This document shows positions 47,590 to 55,295 of a stretch of 56,249 nt of DNA, one piece after another; the stretch's first letter is position 1, and every line of letters begins with the position of its first letter. The position numbers and the translations under genes were made by a program. Origin of the DNA: Methanobrevibacter sp. (GTDB lineage Archaea > Methanobacteriota > Methanobacteria > Methanobacteriales > Methanobacteriaceae); NCBI RefSeq assembly GCF_017431965.1, contig NZ_JAFRKB010000065.1, positions 1-56,249 of the forward strand, in the 5' to 3' direction. The notes beneath the pieces are model-generated. The model worked only from the letters and a program-made list of their open reading frames with translations, did no database searches and was not told the origin of the DNA.

Positions 47590-47603
47590 GACAGTTAACT
47601 GTC
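47590..47603 (-). promoter_or_regulatory. 14-bp perfect palindrome in the tRNA-Ile leader
   Basis: GACAGTTAACTGTC lies 13 nt upstream of the tRNA 5' end, at the predicted transcription start. It could be an operator or a leader hairpin recognised during processing. Confidence 0.5.
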
Positions 47604-47626
47604 AACACTTATACTTATATTAATAG

Positions 47627-47664
47627 CTATATATAATCTTTTCGGTATATTAGATTATATATAG
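47627..47664. promoter_or_regulatory. tRNA-Ile promoter embedded in a 13-bp inverted repeat
   Basis: CTATATATAATCT (47627-47639) and AGATTATATATAG (47652-47664) are perfect inverted arms around a 12-nt spacer. On the minus strand the proximal arm is the TATA box, preceded by BRE-like CCGAAA. The distal arm is an identical TATA facing the other way. Confidence 0.6.
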
Positions 47665-47687
47665 AAATTAAATAAGATTTAAAGAAA

Positions 47688-47972
47688 TTATCTGTTAATC
47701 ATTTCGTTAATGGAGTCTGCCATAGCATGTCCTTCAACGATAATTTTTGCTTTTTCAATACCTTCAACGCTTTCAGCTCTAATTTTTGCATCAGCTGCAA
47801 TACGAGTAATACTCATACATCCTGGATTGGTAGGTTTAAGTATAATTTCAGCTTGATCACCGTCTACGGTAATATCTTGTACGATACCCATTTCTACAAT
47901 ACTTATTCCCATGTGAGGGTCATTAATTACAGAAACAGCATTTTTTATATCATTTACTAATTCTTCTGACAT
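47688..47972 (-). CDS. MIP18-family (DUF59) iron-sulfur assembly protein
   Basis: The 94-residue protein consists of a single DUF59 domain: INDPHMGISIVEMGIVQDI, then LKPTNPGCMSITRIAADAK. The Cys in the PGC motif matches the reactive Cys of this family (SufT, MIP18, PaaD), which helps insert iron-sulfur clusters into target proteins. AGGAGA precedes the ATG. It lies 90 nt downstream of the archaeosine-synthase-like gene on the same strand. Confidence 0.9.
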   Translation of the reverse strand: MSEELVNDIKNAVSVINDPHMGISIVEMGIVQDITVDGDQAEIILKPTNPGCMSITRIAADAKIRAESVEGIEKAKIIVEGHAMADSINEMINR

Positions 47973-48062
47973 TTATAGTCTCCTATATTTTATTGTAGTT
48001 ATAATTATTATCAATTATCTTTATATATGTTTTGTTTGATAAAGTTGAAATGAAACTAAATT

Positions 48063-48971
48063 CTATTTCAATCTGTGCTTTATTTTTACTCCAATGCCGT
48101 TAGTGCATTCCTCCATTTCACGGCCGGTCATTATCGCTTTTCCAACGCCAACCACCGTGTCGTTTCGAACAACAACGACCTCATCGTTTGGAATGATTTT
48201 GTGGTCCGCTTTTTCAATTCCTGGTGCAAATACGGTATTGGTTTCAAGGTCGAAATCAATATTTACAATGTGGATGCCCAAATCTTTTAATATTTCTCCG
48301 CCAGGCAGATTCAGTCTAAATAAACCATGATCCTTATTAAGCAAAGCCAACTGTTTTCCATCTGAAAGAATTCTTTTGTGATACATTCCTTTTGTTTTTA
48401 CATTGTCAGGAATGAATTCATAGGCACCTTCACCAAATTGATACATTGCAATTGACCTTAGTTCATGCAAAGTTTTTTCTCTTCTGTTAACTCTTTGGTG
48501 ATTTTTAAGTTCCATTCTTAGGTTATAAAGTGAATCGGGGGATGTAGGTCTTCCATCTTCACATACATTAATGAAATCATCCACATACTGTTCACAGCAT
48601 TCCAAATAACCTCCACTAAGGTTAGCGATTATGTTTTTGCCTTCACAATATTTTTCAATCAGTTTTCCGGTTTCATCAATTTCATCTTGTGACCAGGAAC
48701 CTGTTGTGCTGACGTCGTAAGATTGAATAGGAAAAGTGTTTTCAAGTTCCCTCGGACAGATTCCGAAGGGGGAGGTTACTATAAGCTCCTGATAGGACCT
48801 TGTAATTTTTCTGAATTTTTGGTGGGATTTTGAATTTGAATAAGGTTTTTTCATACTGCACGGCAGCAAAACAACAGTATCTCCAAGAGGCTTCATCATT
48901 TCCATTCTTTGTCTCCATCGCACTGCCTCAGGACGATACAAAGATTCTTCGCTTGAACATATAACTTTCAT
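48063..48971 (-). CDS. Archaeosine synthase-like DUF5591/PUA protein
   Basis: The 302-residue protein has VVLLPCSMKKPYSNSKSH, the signature of the archaeosine synthase (ArcS) core, followed by TSPFGICPREL and SGGYLECCE. A C-terminal PUA domain (DEVVVVRNDTVVGVGKAIMTGREM) binds tRNA. ArcS converts preQ0 at tRNA position 15 to archaeosine. It lacks the large TGT-like N-terminal half of full-length ArcS, so it is the catalytic-plus-PUA half or a split subunit. The ATG at 48971 was preferred to TTG 48983. It overlaps the HD gene's end slightly at the level of its ribosome binding site (GAGTGAT). Confidence 0.75.
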   Translation of the reverse strand: MKVICSSEESLYRPEAVRWRQRMEMMKPLGDTVVLLPCSMKKPYSNSKSHQKFRKITRSYQELIVTSPFGICPRELENTFPIQSYDVSTTGSWSQDEIDETGKLIEKYCEGKNIIANLSGGYLECCEQYVDDFINVCEDGRPTSPDSLYNLRMELKNHQRVNRREKTLHELRSIAMYQFGEGAYEFIPDNVKTKGMYHKRILSDGKQLALLNKDHGLFRLNLPGGEILKDLGIHIVNIDFDLETNTVFAPGIEKADHKIIPNDEVVVVRNDTVVGVGKAIMTGREMEECTNGIGVKIKHRLK

Positions 48972-48975
48972 AATA

Positions 48976-49464
48976 TCACTCAAAAGCTTTTATCAATTCT
49001 TTGTCTAATTCAATCAATCTTTCAATGTTATCTTCACTGTCTGGTATTCTTCTCTTCCATTTTTCAATAACGAAATCAATATCCACTTCTTCGCTACCGC
49101 TAACTAAATTGTCTGCATGAGCCACAATCTTTTCTTCAAGTGTTTCGGGAAGATATGATTTTTTCGGAAGCCCCAGTTCAACCGCTTCCTCTTCAGTAAT
49201 TCCGGCACCTATATGCCTTTCAATAATGTTTAAAACATCTTTTCCATAACCATATCTTTTTGCAATTTCCACGCCTTCAATTGCGTGGGTAATGCCGTGG
49301 GTCTTGGATCTCCCAATATCGTGAAGCAGAGCACCTTTTCTAATAAGGTCTTTATCTGCATTATCAAAATTAGCCGCTATTTTCATAGCCTTTTTCAAAA
49401 CAGCTTGAGAATGTTGAATAACGTTTTCAGGGGTGTTTTCCTTTTTAAGTAATTCCATTTCCAT
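48976..49464 (-). CDS. HD-domain phosphohydrolase (TIGR00295 family)
   Basis: The 162-residue protein has His18, the HD pair His48-Asp49 (GALLHDIGRSKTHGITHA), His residues in ERHIGAGI and a distal AHADN, the metal ligands of HD hydrolases. It is probably a metal-dependent phosphohydrolase acting on nucleotides or RNA 2',3'-cyclic ends; the substrate is unknown. It sits between tfe (6 nt upstream) and the archaeosine-synthase-like gene, suggesting one transcript. Confidence 0.8.
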   Translation of the reverse strand: MEMELLKKENTPENVIQHSQAVLKKAMKIAANFDNADKDLIRKGALLHDIGRSKTHGITHAIEGVEIAKRYGYGKDVLNIIERHIGAGITEEEAVELGLPKKSYLPETLEEKIVAHADNLVSGSEEVDIDFVIEKWKRRIPDSEDNIERLIELDKELIKAFE

Positions 49465-49470
49465 TTTATC

Positions 49471-49992
49471 TTATTTTTGGACTTTTTGGGTAAATGAATT
49501 AAAATTACTTTCGACCATTTCAATATCTTCTTTCAGTTGTTCGATATTTTGGGCATTGTCCTGGAATTCCAGTTCTTCGCCACATGCAGGACATAGGAAT
49601 TCATAATCTGATGATTCGTCAAAGTCAAGTCTCACATGGCCTTGCGGACAGATGAAGAACATATTGTTCTCTTCGCGTTCCAATTCATCATTAAGCATTT
49701 TCAAGTAGTTTTCAGAATCCTTAATGATGCGTGAAATCACTTCTTCGGTTTCAAATTTCCATGAATATGTAAACCATTGAGTTTCAGGGTCTTTACTTCT
49801 TTTATAACTAGCTAATCCCATGTCATAAAGTTTGTAAAGTATTTTTCTAACGATGTTTAATTTAATTCCAGTTTTTTTAGCAATTTCTTCATCGGTTTCA
49901 ATTCCATCGATTAATGCTTGAACAATAGGTAAATTGCTTTCATCTTCAACAACATTGGTCAATAAAGTCTTTACTAATGGATCATCTATCAT
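49471..49992 (-). CDS. tfe: Transcription initiation factor TFE alpha
   Basis: The 173-residue protein has an extended winged-helix domain (1 to ~85) and a C-terminal zinc ribbon. TFE stabilises promoter opening by RNA polymerase with TBP and TFB. The ribbon reads Cys115-P-Q-G-His119 and Cys134-P-A-Cys137: one Cys of the usual CxxC pair is missing and a His follows, so zinc may be held by three Cys and a His. A GGGGAAAT ribosome binding site precedes ATG 49992. Confidence 0.93.
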   Translation of the reverse strand: MIDDPLVKTLLTNVVEDESNLPIVQALIDGIETDEEIAKKTGIKLNIVRKILYKLYDMGLASYKRSKDPETQWFTYSWKFETEEVISRIIKDSENYLKMLNDELEREENNMFFICPQGHVRLDFDESSDYEFLCPACGEELEFQDNAQNIEQLKEDIEMVESNFNSFTQKVQK

Positions 49993-50167
49993 TTAATTTC
50001 CCCTAATGTCTCATTATCATATTTAATCTATAATGGAGATATAAAAAATAAACTAAAATTTATGATAACTTTATTTAAATATTAATGTTTAGATATATTT
50101 TTTTTATTATAAAAATATAACTAATTCAATATAAGCTTTGAACTATTTCGGATAATCGACAGGTATA

Positions 50168-51028
50168 TTATTTTTTTCTGATGATTACTGCAGGGGTGTG
50201 GGTTATTGAATCAAGGGCTTCAACTGTAACTTCATCGATATCAGTACCCAAAACAGATTTGACGCTATGTATTGTTTTCATTTCGGTGGATAATGATTTT
50301 TGATAATCTTCAGCAATGTTTGCTATTTTCAGTCCCTCTTCAACACTGATTTTTTCACTGCAGCCCAAAGGTGTTGATCCCATATTTTCGGACAGCTGTC
50401 CTTTCAAATATCCGAAAAATCCCTTGTCGGCTTCGATTCCTTCAATAGCTATTGGCAAACCTGTAAAATATTTGCCGTTTTTCATATATGTCGCATCAGT
50501 ATCTATAATCAGAACGCAAATGTCCTTTCCGATTTCTGATTTTATTTCTTTTGCAACCTTTTCAGGATTTTCAGGAAGCAGTGAAACGAATGTTCCCGGG
50601 GCATTACTTAAATCAATTCCTGCTTCTGAAGCCGGTTTTAAAGCATGTTTTAAACCGTATAATTGCAGGACCACTTCCTTGTGAGCTTTGGTTTCTTCGG
50701 GCAATCTTCTGAGATTTTTAATGGTTCTTTTTTTAATGCCGAGAAGAGGTCCCAATACATATCCCCAGAGATATTTGCTCCAAACTGTTGTTAGGAATTT
50801 GGCAGTCAGTGAAGGAGTATATTCGGCTTCATCAATTAGTCTGTTTTGAGAAACTGAAATCGGAGTTTCAGCTATTACCAGATAGTCCCCATCCTTCATT
50901 AATTCCTTTGCTGGATTGATTATGGAATTTAAATTTTCGTTTGGTTTGATATATCCTGTCTCGATGGGAATTACTATGTAATCGCCATTAACAACGTGCT
51001 TTATATTCTTCAATTCTTCACTTGCCAT
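50168..51028 (-). CDS. Coenzyme F420-0:L-glutamate ligase (CofE) family protein
   Basis: The 286-residue protein has the family's IPIETGYIKPNENL start and DGDYLVIAETPISVSQNRLIDE, matching the CofE nucleotide-binding region (PF01996). TPGTFVSLLPENPEKVAKEI and VLIIDTDATYMKNGKYFTGLPIAIEG follow, the second resembling the CofE 'D-T-G-P..G..DIAIG' segment. It is not the classical CofE, and its amide-forming substrate is unknown. It is divergent from the pyruvate-kinase-domain gene with ~80 bp between them. Confidence 0.7.
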   Translation of the reverse strand: MASEELKNIKHVVNGDYIVIPIETGYIKPNENLNSIINPAKELMKDGDYLVIAETPISVSQNRLIDEAEYTPSLTAKFLTTVWSKYLWGYVLGPLLGIKKRTIKNLRRLPEETKAHKEVVLQLYGLKHALKPASEAGIDLSNAPGTFVSLLPENPEKVAKEIKSEIGKDICVLIIDTDATYMKNGKYFTGLPIAIEGIEADKGFFGYLKGQLSENMGSTPLGCSEKISVEEGLKIANIAEDYQKSLSTEMKTIHSVKSVLGTDIDEVTVEALDSITHTPAVIIRKK

Positions 51029-51109
51029 AAAAATCTTTTTAAAATGAGTTATCTAATATATAGTAATAGTGTTGATATTAATCTATTTATAATTTTAGAT
51101 GGTGTGAAT

Positions 51110-51682
51110 ATGGCAAGAAAATTTATAACATATTTTGATAAGGAAGGCGAAAATTACACTGATGAACTGATTTTGGCGGTTAAGGATAAATTGGAATTGT
51201 CCGAAAACATTAAACACATTGTCATTGCTTCTGCAACAGGCGAATCTGCTTTAAAGCTTGCTGATGCAGTAGGCGATAAGGTAAAAATAATCAATGTAAC
51301 TCATCATTACGGATTCAGCGGAGAAAACGAATCTGACATATCCGATGAAATGATTAAAAAACTGGAAGATGAGGGTATTGTCACTTTATTTGGATTGCAT
51401 GCATTCAGCGGCGCTGCAAGAGGAGTTACCAATAAGTACGGAGGATATTCTCCACTGGATGTTGTTGCAGATACTCTTAGAATGTTTTCTCATGGTATTA
51501 AAGTTGCCGGCGAAATTTCAATAATGGCAGCCGACGCAGGTTTGATTCCTGCCGGTGAAGAGATCATAGCCATTGGCGGACGAGGACATGGTGTTGACAG
51601 CGCAGTTATCTTGACCCCGGTCAATGCTAAGAATTTATTCGATATGAAAATTCATGAAATTATTGCAATGCCAAGGGATTAA
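51110..51682 (+). CDS. Stand-alone pyruvate kinase alpha/beta (C-terminal) domain protein
   Basis: The 190-residue protein carries only the C-terminal alpha/beta domain of pyruvate kinase: IVIASATGESALKLAD, INVTHHYGFSGENE and IIAIGGRGHGVDSAVILTPVNA. It lacks the catalytic barrel, so it cannot be a pyruvate kinase. Stand-alone members occur in methanogens and some clostridia, with unknown role, possibly effector binding. ATG 51110 was chosen for the GGTGTGA ribosome binding site; the longer frame from 50996 would run through the promoter. Confidence 0.85.
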   Translation: MARKFITYFDKEGENYTDELILAVKDKLELSENIKHIVIASATGESALKLADAVGDKVKIINVTHHYGFSGENESDISDEMIKKLEDEGIVTLFGLHAFSGAARGVTNKYGGYSPLDVVADTLRMFSHGIKVAGEISIMAADAGLIPAGEEIIAIGGRGHGVDSAVILTPVNAKNLFDMKIHEIIAMPRD

Positions 51683-51730
51683 GTTATATATTATGAAATA
51701 TATAATATCTTTTTCATATTTTTTAAATAG

Positions 51731-51808
51731 TAGTTGCATTTAAATATTAGTTGCAATAGAAATATTTAACAATATTATTATATAATAGCAGAGTATGTGG
51801 GGTTAGTC
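51731..51808 (+). promoter_or_regulatory. ftsZ promoter region with repeats
   Basis: TAGTTGCA occurs directly repeated at 51731-51738 and 51748-51755; TAAATATT (51741-51748) and AATATTTA (51761-51768) are inverted. A TATA-like TATTATATAATAG (51775-51787) and GGGGTTAG before the GTG start follow. TTGCAATAG at 51751-51759 is also half of the rubredoxin inverted repeat. Confidence 0.45.
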
Positions 51809-51809
51809 C

Positions 51810-52946
51810 GTGAAATTTATAGATGATGCAATTAAAGAATCCGAACAAAGAATGGAAGAGAAAACACCAGACAAACTCGCTTCTGACATAGATGATGAGC
51901 TTATCAAGATAATGGATGGTGTTAAAACTAAAATTTTCGTTGTTGGTGCTGGAGGAGCAGGTAACAACACTATTTCAAGATTAAACGAAATGGGTATCGA
52001 AGGAGCAACTACAATTGCAGTAAATACCGATGCTCAAGATTTATTTTACAGCCAATCTAGTAAAAAGATTTTATTAGGTAGACAAACTTCAAAAGGATTA
52101 GGAGCAGGTGGAGATCCATCTGTTGGTGAAGAATGTGCTGAAGAAAGTGAAGATGAAATCAGGGATGAATTATTAGGCGCAGACATGGTATTTGTCACAT
52201 GTGGTCTTGGTGGAGGAACCGGTACCGGTTCAGCTCCAATAATCGCTAAATTATCTAAAAAATTAGGCGCATTAACTGTTGCTGTTGCAACTTTACCGTT
52301 TTCTGCTGAAGGAATTAAAAGAAGAGAAAATGCAGAAGAAGGTTTAGAAAAACTTCAAGAATCTGCAGACACTGTTATTATTATACCTAATGATAAATTA
52401 TTAGAAGTGGCACCAAACTTACCTTTAAACAAAGCATTCATGGTTTCTGATGAAATTCTTGGAAGGGCAGTTAAAGGAATTACTGAATTGATTACTAAAA
52501 GAGGTCTTGTAAGTTTAGACTTTGCAGATATTAGAAGTATCATGAGTGGCTCTGGAATGGCTATGATTGGTATGGGTGAATCCGATTCTGGTGACAGAGC
52601 TTTAGAATCTGTACATGAAGCATTAAGCAGCCCATTATTAGATATTGATATTTCAAATGCTACCGGTGCTTTAGTTAACATATCCGGTAGTTCTGATTTA
52701 ACATTGCATGAAGCTGAGAAAATCGTTCAAGTTGTTGCTGATAAATTGGATCCTGAAGCTAACATTATTTGGGGTACTCAAATTGATGAAAGCCTTCAAA
52801 ATGTGGTTAGAACCACTGTGGTCGTTTCAGGTATTAAAACTGATTACGATTCCAACACTGAACCAGAAATTGAATATGCTGAAGAAAAAGTTGATTCCGA
52901 ATCAGCTAACGATCAATTAGATGATTTCATTGATGGAATTTTCTAA
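51810..52946 (+). CDS. ftsZ: Cell division protein FtsZ
   Basis: This tubulin homologue forms the division ring. The 378-residue protein has [10 protein letters not shown], the GTP-binding GGGTGTGS loop (134-141), NxDxxD-like VNTDAQ and the T7 region FADIRSIM. A ~38-residue N-terminal extension precedes the GTPase domain and an acidic tail follows it, as in other archaeal FtsZ proteins. The start is GTG. It lies upstream of secE but is followed by a T-rich region, so it may be transcribed separately. Confidence 0.97.
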   Translation: MKFIDDAIKESEQRMEEKTPDKLASDIDDELIKIMDGVKTKIFVVGAGGAGNNTISRLNEMGIEGATTIAVNTDAQDLFYSQSSKKILLGRQTSKGLGAGGDPSVGEECAEESEDEIRDELLGADMVFVTCGLGGGTGTGSAPIIAKLSKKLGALTVAVATLPFSAEGIKRRENAEEGLEKLQESADTVIIIPNDKLLEVAPNLPLNKAFMVSDEILGRAVKGITELITKRGLVSLDFADIRSIMSGSGMAMIGMGESDSGDRALESVHEALSSPLLDIDISNATGALVNISGSSDLTLHEAEKIVQVVADKLDPEANIIWGTQIDESLQNVVRTTVVVSGIKTDYDSNTEPEIEYAEEKVDSESANDQLDDFIDGIF

Positions 52947-52975
52947 TTTTTTCTTCTTATTTTTTTTCAATAATG
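52947..52975 (+). terminator. T-rich terminator after ftsZ
   Basis: TTTTTTCTTCTTATTTTTTTTC follows the ftsZ stop directly, a typical archaeal T-rich end. Confidence 0.45.
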
Positions 52976-53078
52976 CAAACATTTATTAATGTTTAAAATA
53001 TAAATTATTTTATTACTATTATTTTATTATAATTCATTAAGCTATGATTTCATAGTTTTTTTAATTTGGGTATTTAAA

Positions 53079-53258
53079 ATGAATGTACAAGAAAGTTTTA
53101 ATAAATTTATTAAAGACAGTAAAAGAGTATTGAAAGTATCAAGAAAGCCGGATAAGGAAGAATACTTCGAGCTTGCTAAAGTTACATCAATTGGTGTTGT
53201 TATTGTTGGTGTAATAGGTTTTGCTATTTTTTTACTAGCTTCATTAATTGGTTTATAA
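53079..53258 (+). CDS. secE: Protein translocase subunit SecE/Sec61 gamma
   Basis: The 59-residue protein has an amphipathic N-terminal helix (FNKFIKDSKRVLKVSRKPDKEEYFELAKV) followed by one membrane span (VTSIGVVIVGVIGFAIFLL). It clamps the SecY channel in the membrane. The location just upstream of spt5 and rpl11 is the conserved archaeal order. Only a weak GGGT lies before the ATG, 8-9 nt upstream. Confidence 0.9.
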   Translation: MNVQESFNKFIKDSKRVLKVSRKPDKEEYFELAKVTSIGVVIVGVIGFAIFLLASLIGL

Positions 53259-53354
53259 AACAATTAACCATTTTTGATCCAATAAATTATAGTAAGATTT
53301 TGTAATAATTTTGTATCTTTTTGATTTAGATTTTGACTAATAAGTTGTAACTAT

Positions 53355-53372
53355 AATCAATTATATGATATT
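53355..53372 (+). promoter_or_regulatory. Predicted promoter of the spt5-rpl11 transcript
   Basis: AATCAATTATATGATA contains a TATA-like TTATATGA centred near 53364. It predicts transcription starting near 53385-53390, i.e. at the first base pair of the structured leader. Confidence 0.45.
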
Positions 53373-53385
53373 ATTAGAACCTAGG

Positions 53386-53464
53386 GAAGCTGGGGGATAG
53401 CTTAGTCAATTTTCACTCATATGTGGATTACCTAAGAACCTGCAATTTTCAATTGCGGTGCTTC
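53386..53464 (+). promoter_or_regulatory. Structured RNA leader of spt5-rpl11 (three-way junction)
   Basis: Three stems can form together: P1 GAAGC (53386-53390) with GCTTC (53460-53464); P2 CTTAG (53401-53405) with CTAAG (53432-53436), capped by TTCAC/GTGGA (53412-53416/53423-53427); and P3 CCTGCAATT-TTC-AATTGCGG (53439-53458). A competing hairpin, AAGCT-GGGGGAT-AGCTT (53387-53403), uses the same bases as P1 and P2. The class is unknown. Confidence 0.55.
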
Positions 53465-53526
53465 AAATAACTTTTAACTTAATGTATGATTTTTAACCAG
53501 TAAATTATGAAATAGGTGAATTTTTC

Positions 53527-53997
53527 ATGGAAGATACTAATAGTTCCATATATGCTCTTAAAACCTCTGCAGGTCAAGAAAGGAATGTTGCTAGATTGTT
53601 GGCACGTAAAGCAAGAACAATTGATGGCATAGGCATTTCTTCAATTCTTGTTCCAGAATCTTTAAAAGGATATATTTTAGTTGAATCCTCAACAAAAATA
53701 GATCTCAGAAACCCCGACCTAAAAGTACAACATTTAAGAGGTGTTGTAGACGGTACTGTGGGAATTACTTTTGACGAAGTAAAAAGATTCTTGAAACCTG
53801 AGCCAATTATTTCCTCTATTCAAAAAGGAAGTATTGTTGAGCTTATTTCTGGACCGTTCAAAGGTGAAAGAGCGAAAGTGGTTCGTATTGATGAATCACG
53901 TGAAGAAGTCGTTCTAGAGTTAATAGAAGCAGCAGTACCTATTCCGGTTACTGTTAAAGCTGATCAAATTAGAATAATTCAAAAGGAGGCTGACTGA
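53527..53997 (+). CDS. spt5: Transcription elongation factor Spt5
   Basis: The 156-residue protein has an NGN domain (1 to ~85; [27 protein letters not shown]) and a KOW domain ([22 protein letters not shown]). With Spt4 it clamps RNA polymerase on DNA and raises processivity, and it couples to the ribosome like NusG. AGGTGA precedes the ATG. The stop overlaps the rpl11 start by one base. Its ~140-nt 5' leader is highly structured. Confidence 0.95.
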   Translation: MEDTNSSIYALKTSAGQERNVARLLARKARTIDGIGISSILVPESLKGYILVESSTKIDLRNPDLKVQHLRGVVDGTVGITFDEVKRFLKPEPIISSIQKGSIVELISGPFKGERAKVVRIDESREEVVLELIEAAVPIPVTVKADQIRIIQKEAD

Positions 53998-54479
53998 TGG
54001 CTAAAGATACAGTCGAAGTTCTTATCGAAGGTGGAACTGCTACTCCGGGACCACCATTAGGACCTGCTTTAGGACCTTTCGGTATTAACATGATGCAAGT
54101 AGTTGAAGAAATCAATAAAAAAAGTGCTGACTTTGCTGGAATGAAAGTGCCTGTTAAAGTTATCATTGATAGAGATACCAAAGAATTTGATATTGAAATT
54201 GGTACTCCTCCAACAACTGCTCTTATCATGGAAGAATTAGGCATCGAAAAAGCTTCTCACGAACCAGGTTTGGACATTATCAACGACTTACCAATTGAAA
54301 CTGCTTTAAAAATTGCTAGAATGAAATTTGATTCATTACTTTCTAACGATTACAAGGCAGCTACAAAAGAAGTTATGGGAACCTGTGTAAGTATGGGATT
54401 AACTGTTGACGGTAAAGACCCAAGAGAAGCACAAAAAGATGTAGATGCTGGAGTATACGACGATATCTTAGTAGAATAG
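53997..54479 (+). CDS. rpl11: Large ribosomal subunit protein uL11
   Basis: The 160-residue protein starts with the proline-rich [20 protein letters not shown] loop of uL11 that contacts the 23S GTPase-associated centre and translation factors. The C-terminal domain binds the rRNA. The ribosome binding site AAAGGAGG lies within the end of spt5, and the start shares a base with the spt5 stop, so the two are coupled. Confidence 0.97.
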   Translation: MAKDTVEVLIEGGTATPGPPLGPALGPFGINMMQVVEEINKKSADFAGMKVPVKVIIDRDTKEFDIEIGTPPTTALIMEELGIEKASHEPGLDIINDLPIETALKIARMKFDSLLSNDYKAATKEVMGTCVSMGLTVDGKDPREAQKDVDAGVYDDILVE

Positions 54480-54656
54480 ATATCTGTCGGTTAAATTAAA
54501 TTTAAGTTAATAATACAGTGTATATGATGTTATAATTACGGTTATAATTGATATACTGTTTTTAATTCATGCAATCGTTTAAGAATTTTTTTCTTAGTAA
54601 TCGATACTCATGAAACCAAAAAATATCCAATGAACAAATGTTCATGGGGGATGAAT
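54480..54656 (+). promoter_or_regulatory. Region upstream of rpl1 with promoter-like repeats
   Basis: The 177-nt gap suggests a separate rpl1 transcript. GTTATAATT is repeated at 54529-54537 and 54541-54549, and the pair is flanked by inverted ACAGT/ACTGT (54515-54519 and 54555-54559). GGGGG at 54646-54650 serves ATG 54657. No gene is seen. Confidence 0.45.
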
Positions 54657-55295
54657 ATGACACAAGATGTAGTAAACGCGGTGAAGGAGGCTCAAGAACA
54701 ATCTAAGCCGAGAAACTTCACTGAGTCTGTCGATATTATTATTAATATCCGCGACTTAGATGTCAGAAAGCCAGAAAATAGGTTTAATGAGGAAGTTACT
54801 CTTCCTAACGGCCGTGGCAAAGAAGTTAAAATCGGAGTCATAGCTGATGGGGAACTCATTGTTCAAGCTAAAAATGCTGGTCTTGACGTTGTAGTCAACA
54901 AACAGGATTTAGAAGAGTTCGGAAAAGACAGAAAATCCGCTAAAAAAATGGCTAACTCTGTTGATTTCTTAGTAGCTCAAGCTGATATGATGCCACTCGT
55001 TGGTAGATTCTTAGGTCCAGTTTTAGGACCTCGTGGAAAAATGCCAAAACCAGTGCCTGCTAGTATCAAATTAGATCCTCTTTTAGAAAGATTACAAAGT
55101 ACTGTCAAAGTTGGTGTAAAACAACAAGCAAGTATTCAAATTGTTGTTGGAAGCCAAGATATGGCACCTGAAGACATAGCAGAAAACATTGAAACTGTTC
55201 TTACAGTCTTAGACCGCAATTTAGAAAAAGGAAGAAGTCAAATCAAGTCCATGTTTATAAAAACAACTATGGGACCAGTAGTGAGGGTGATCTAA
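54657..55295 (+). CDS. rpl1: Large ribosomal subunit protein uL1
   Basis: uL1 forms the ribosome stalk that guides deacylated tRNA out of the E site and, in methanogens, represses its own mRNA. The sequence has the family's [33 protein letters not shown] and [14 protein letters not shown] 54657 was chosen over ATG 54651 and the upstream frame because GGGGG is 6 nt before it; this gives 212 residues. Codons 9-22 double as an RNA operator. The stop overlaps the rpl10 start (TAATG). Confidence 0.96.
   Translation: MTQDVVNAVKEAQEQSKPRNFTESVDIIINIRDLDVRKPENRFNEEVTLPNGRGKEVKIGVIADGELIVQAKNAGLDVVVNKQDLEEFGKDRKSAKKMANSVDFLVAQADMMPLVGRFLGPVLGPRGKMPKPVPASIKLDPLLERLQSTVKVGVKQQASIQIVVGSQDMAPEDIAENIETVLTVLDRNLEKGRSQIKSMFIKTTMGPVVRVI
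54681..54721 (+). promoter_or_regulatory. uL1 autoregulatory mRNA site inside rpl1
   Basis: GTGAAG (54681-54686) pairs with CTTCAC (54716-54721) and GGCT (54689-54692) with AGCC (54706-54709). The asymmetric internal loop GA/GAGAAA between the stems is identical to that of the Methanococcus vannielii L1 mRNA site, whose complex with L1 is known from crystal structures. It lies 24 nt after the start codon, as in Methanococcus. Confidence 0.8.

Noticed and set aside
53386..53475. tRNA or tRNA-like gene upstream of spt5
   Set aside because: A TAGCTTAG D-arm-like stretch and a TTCAAAT T-loop-like stretch exist, but the T-stem does not pair and there is no anticodon arm of proper size.
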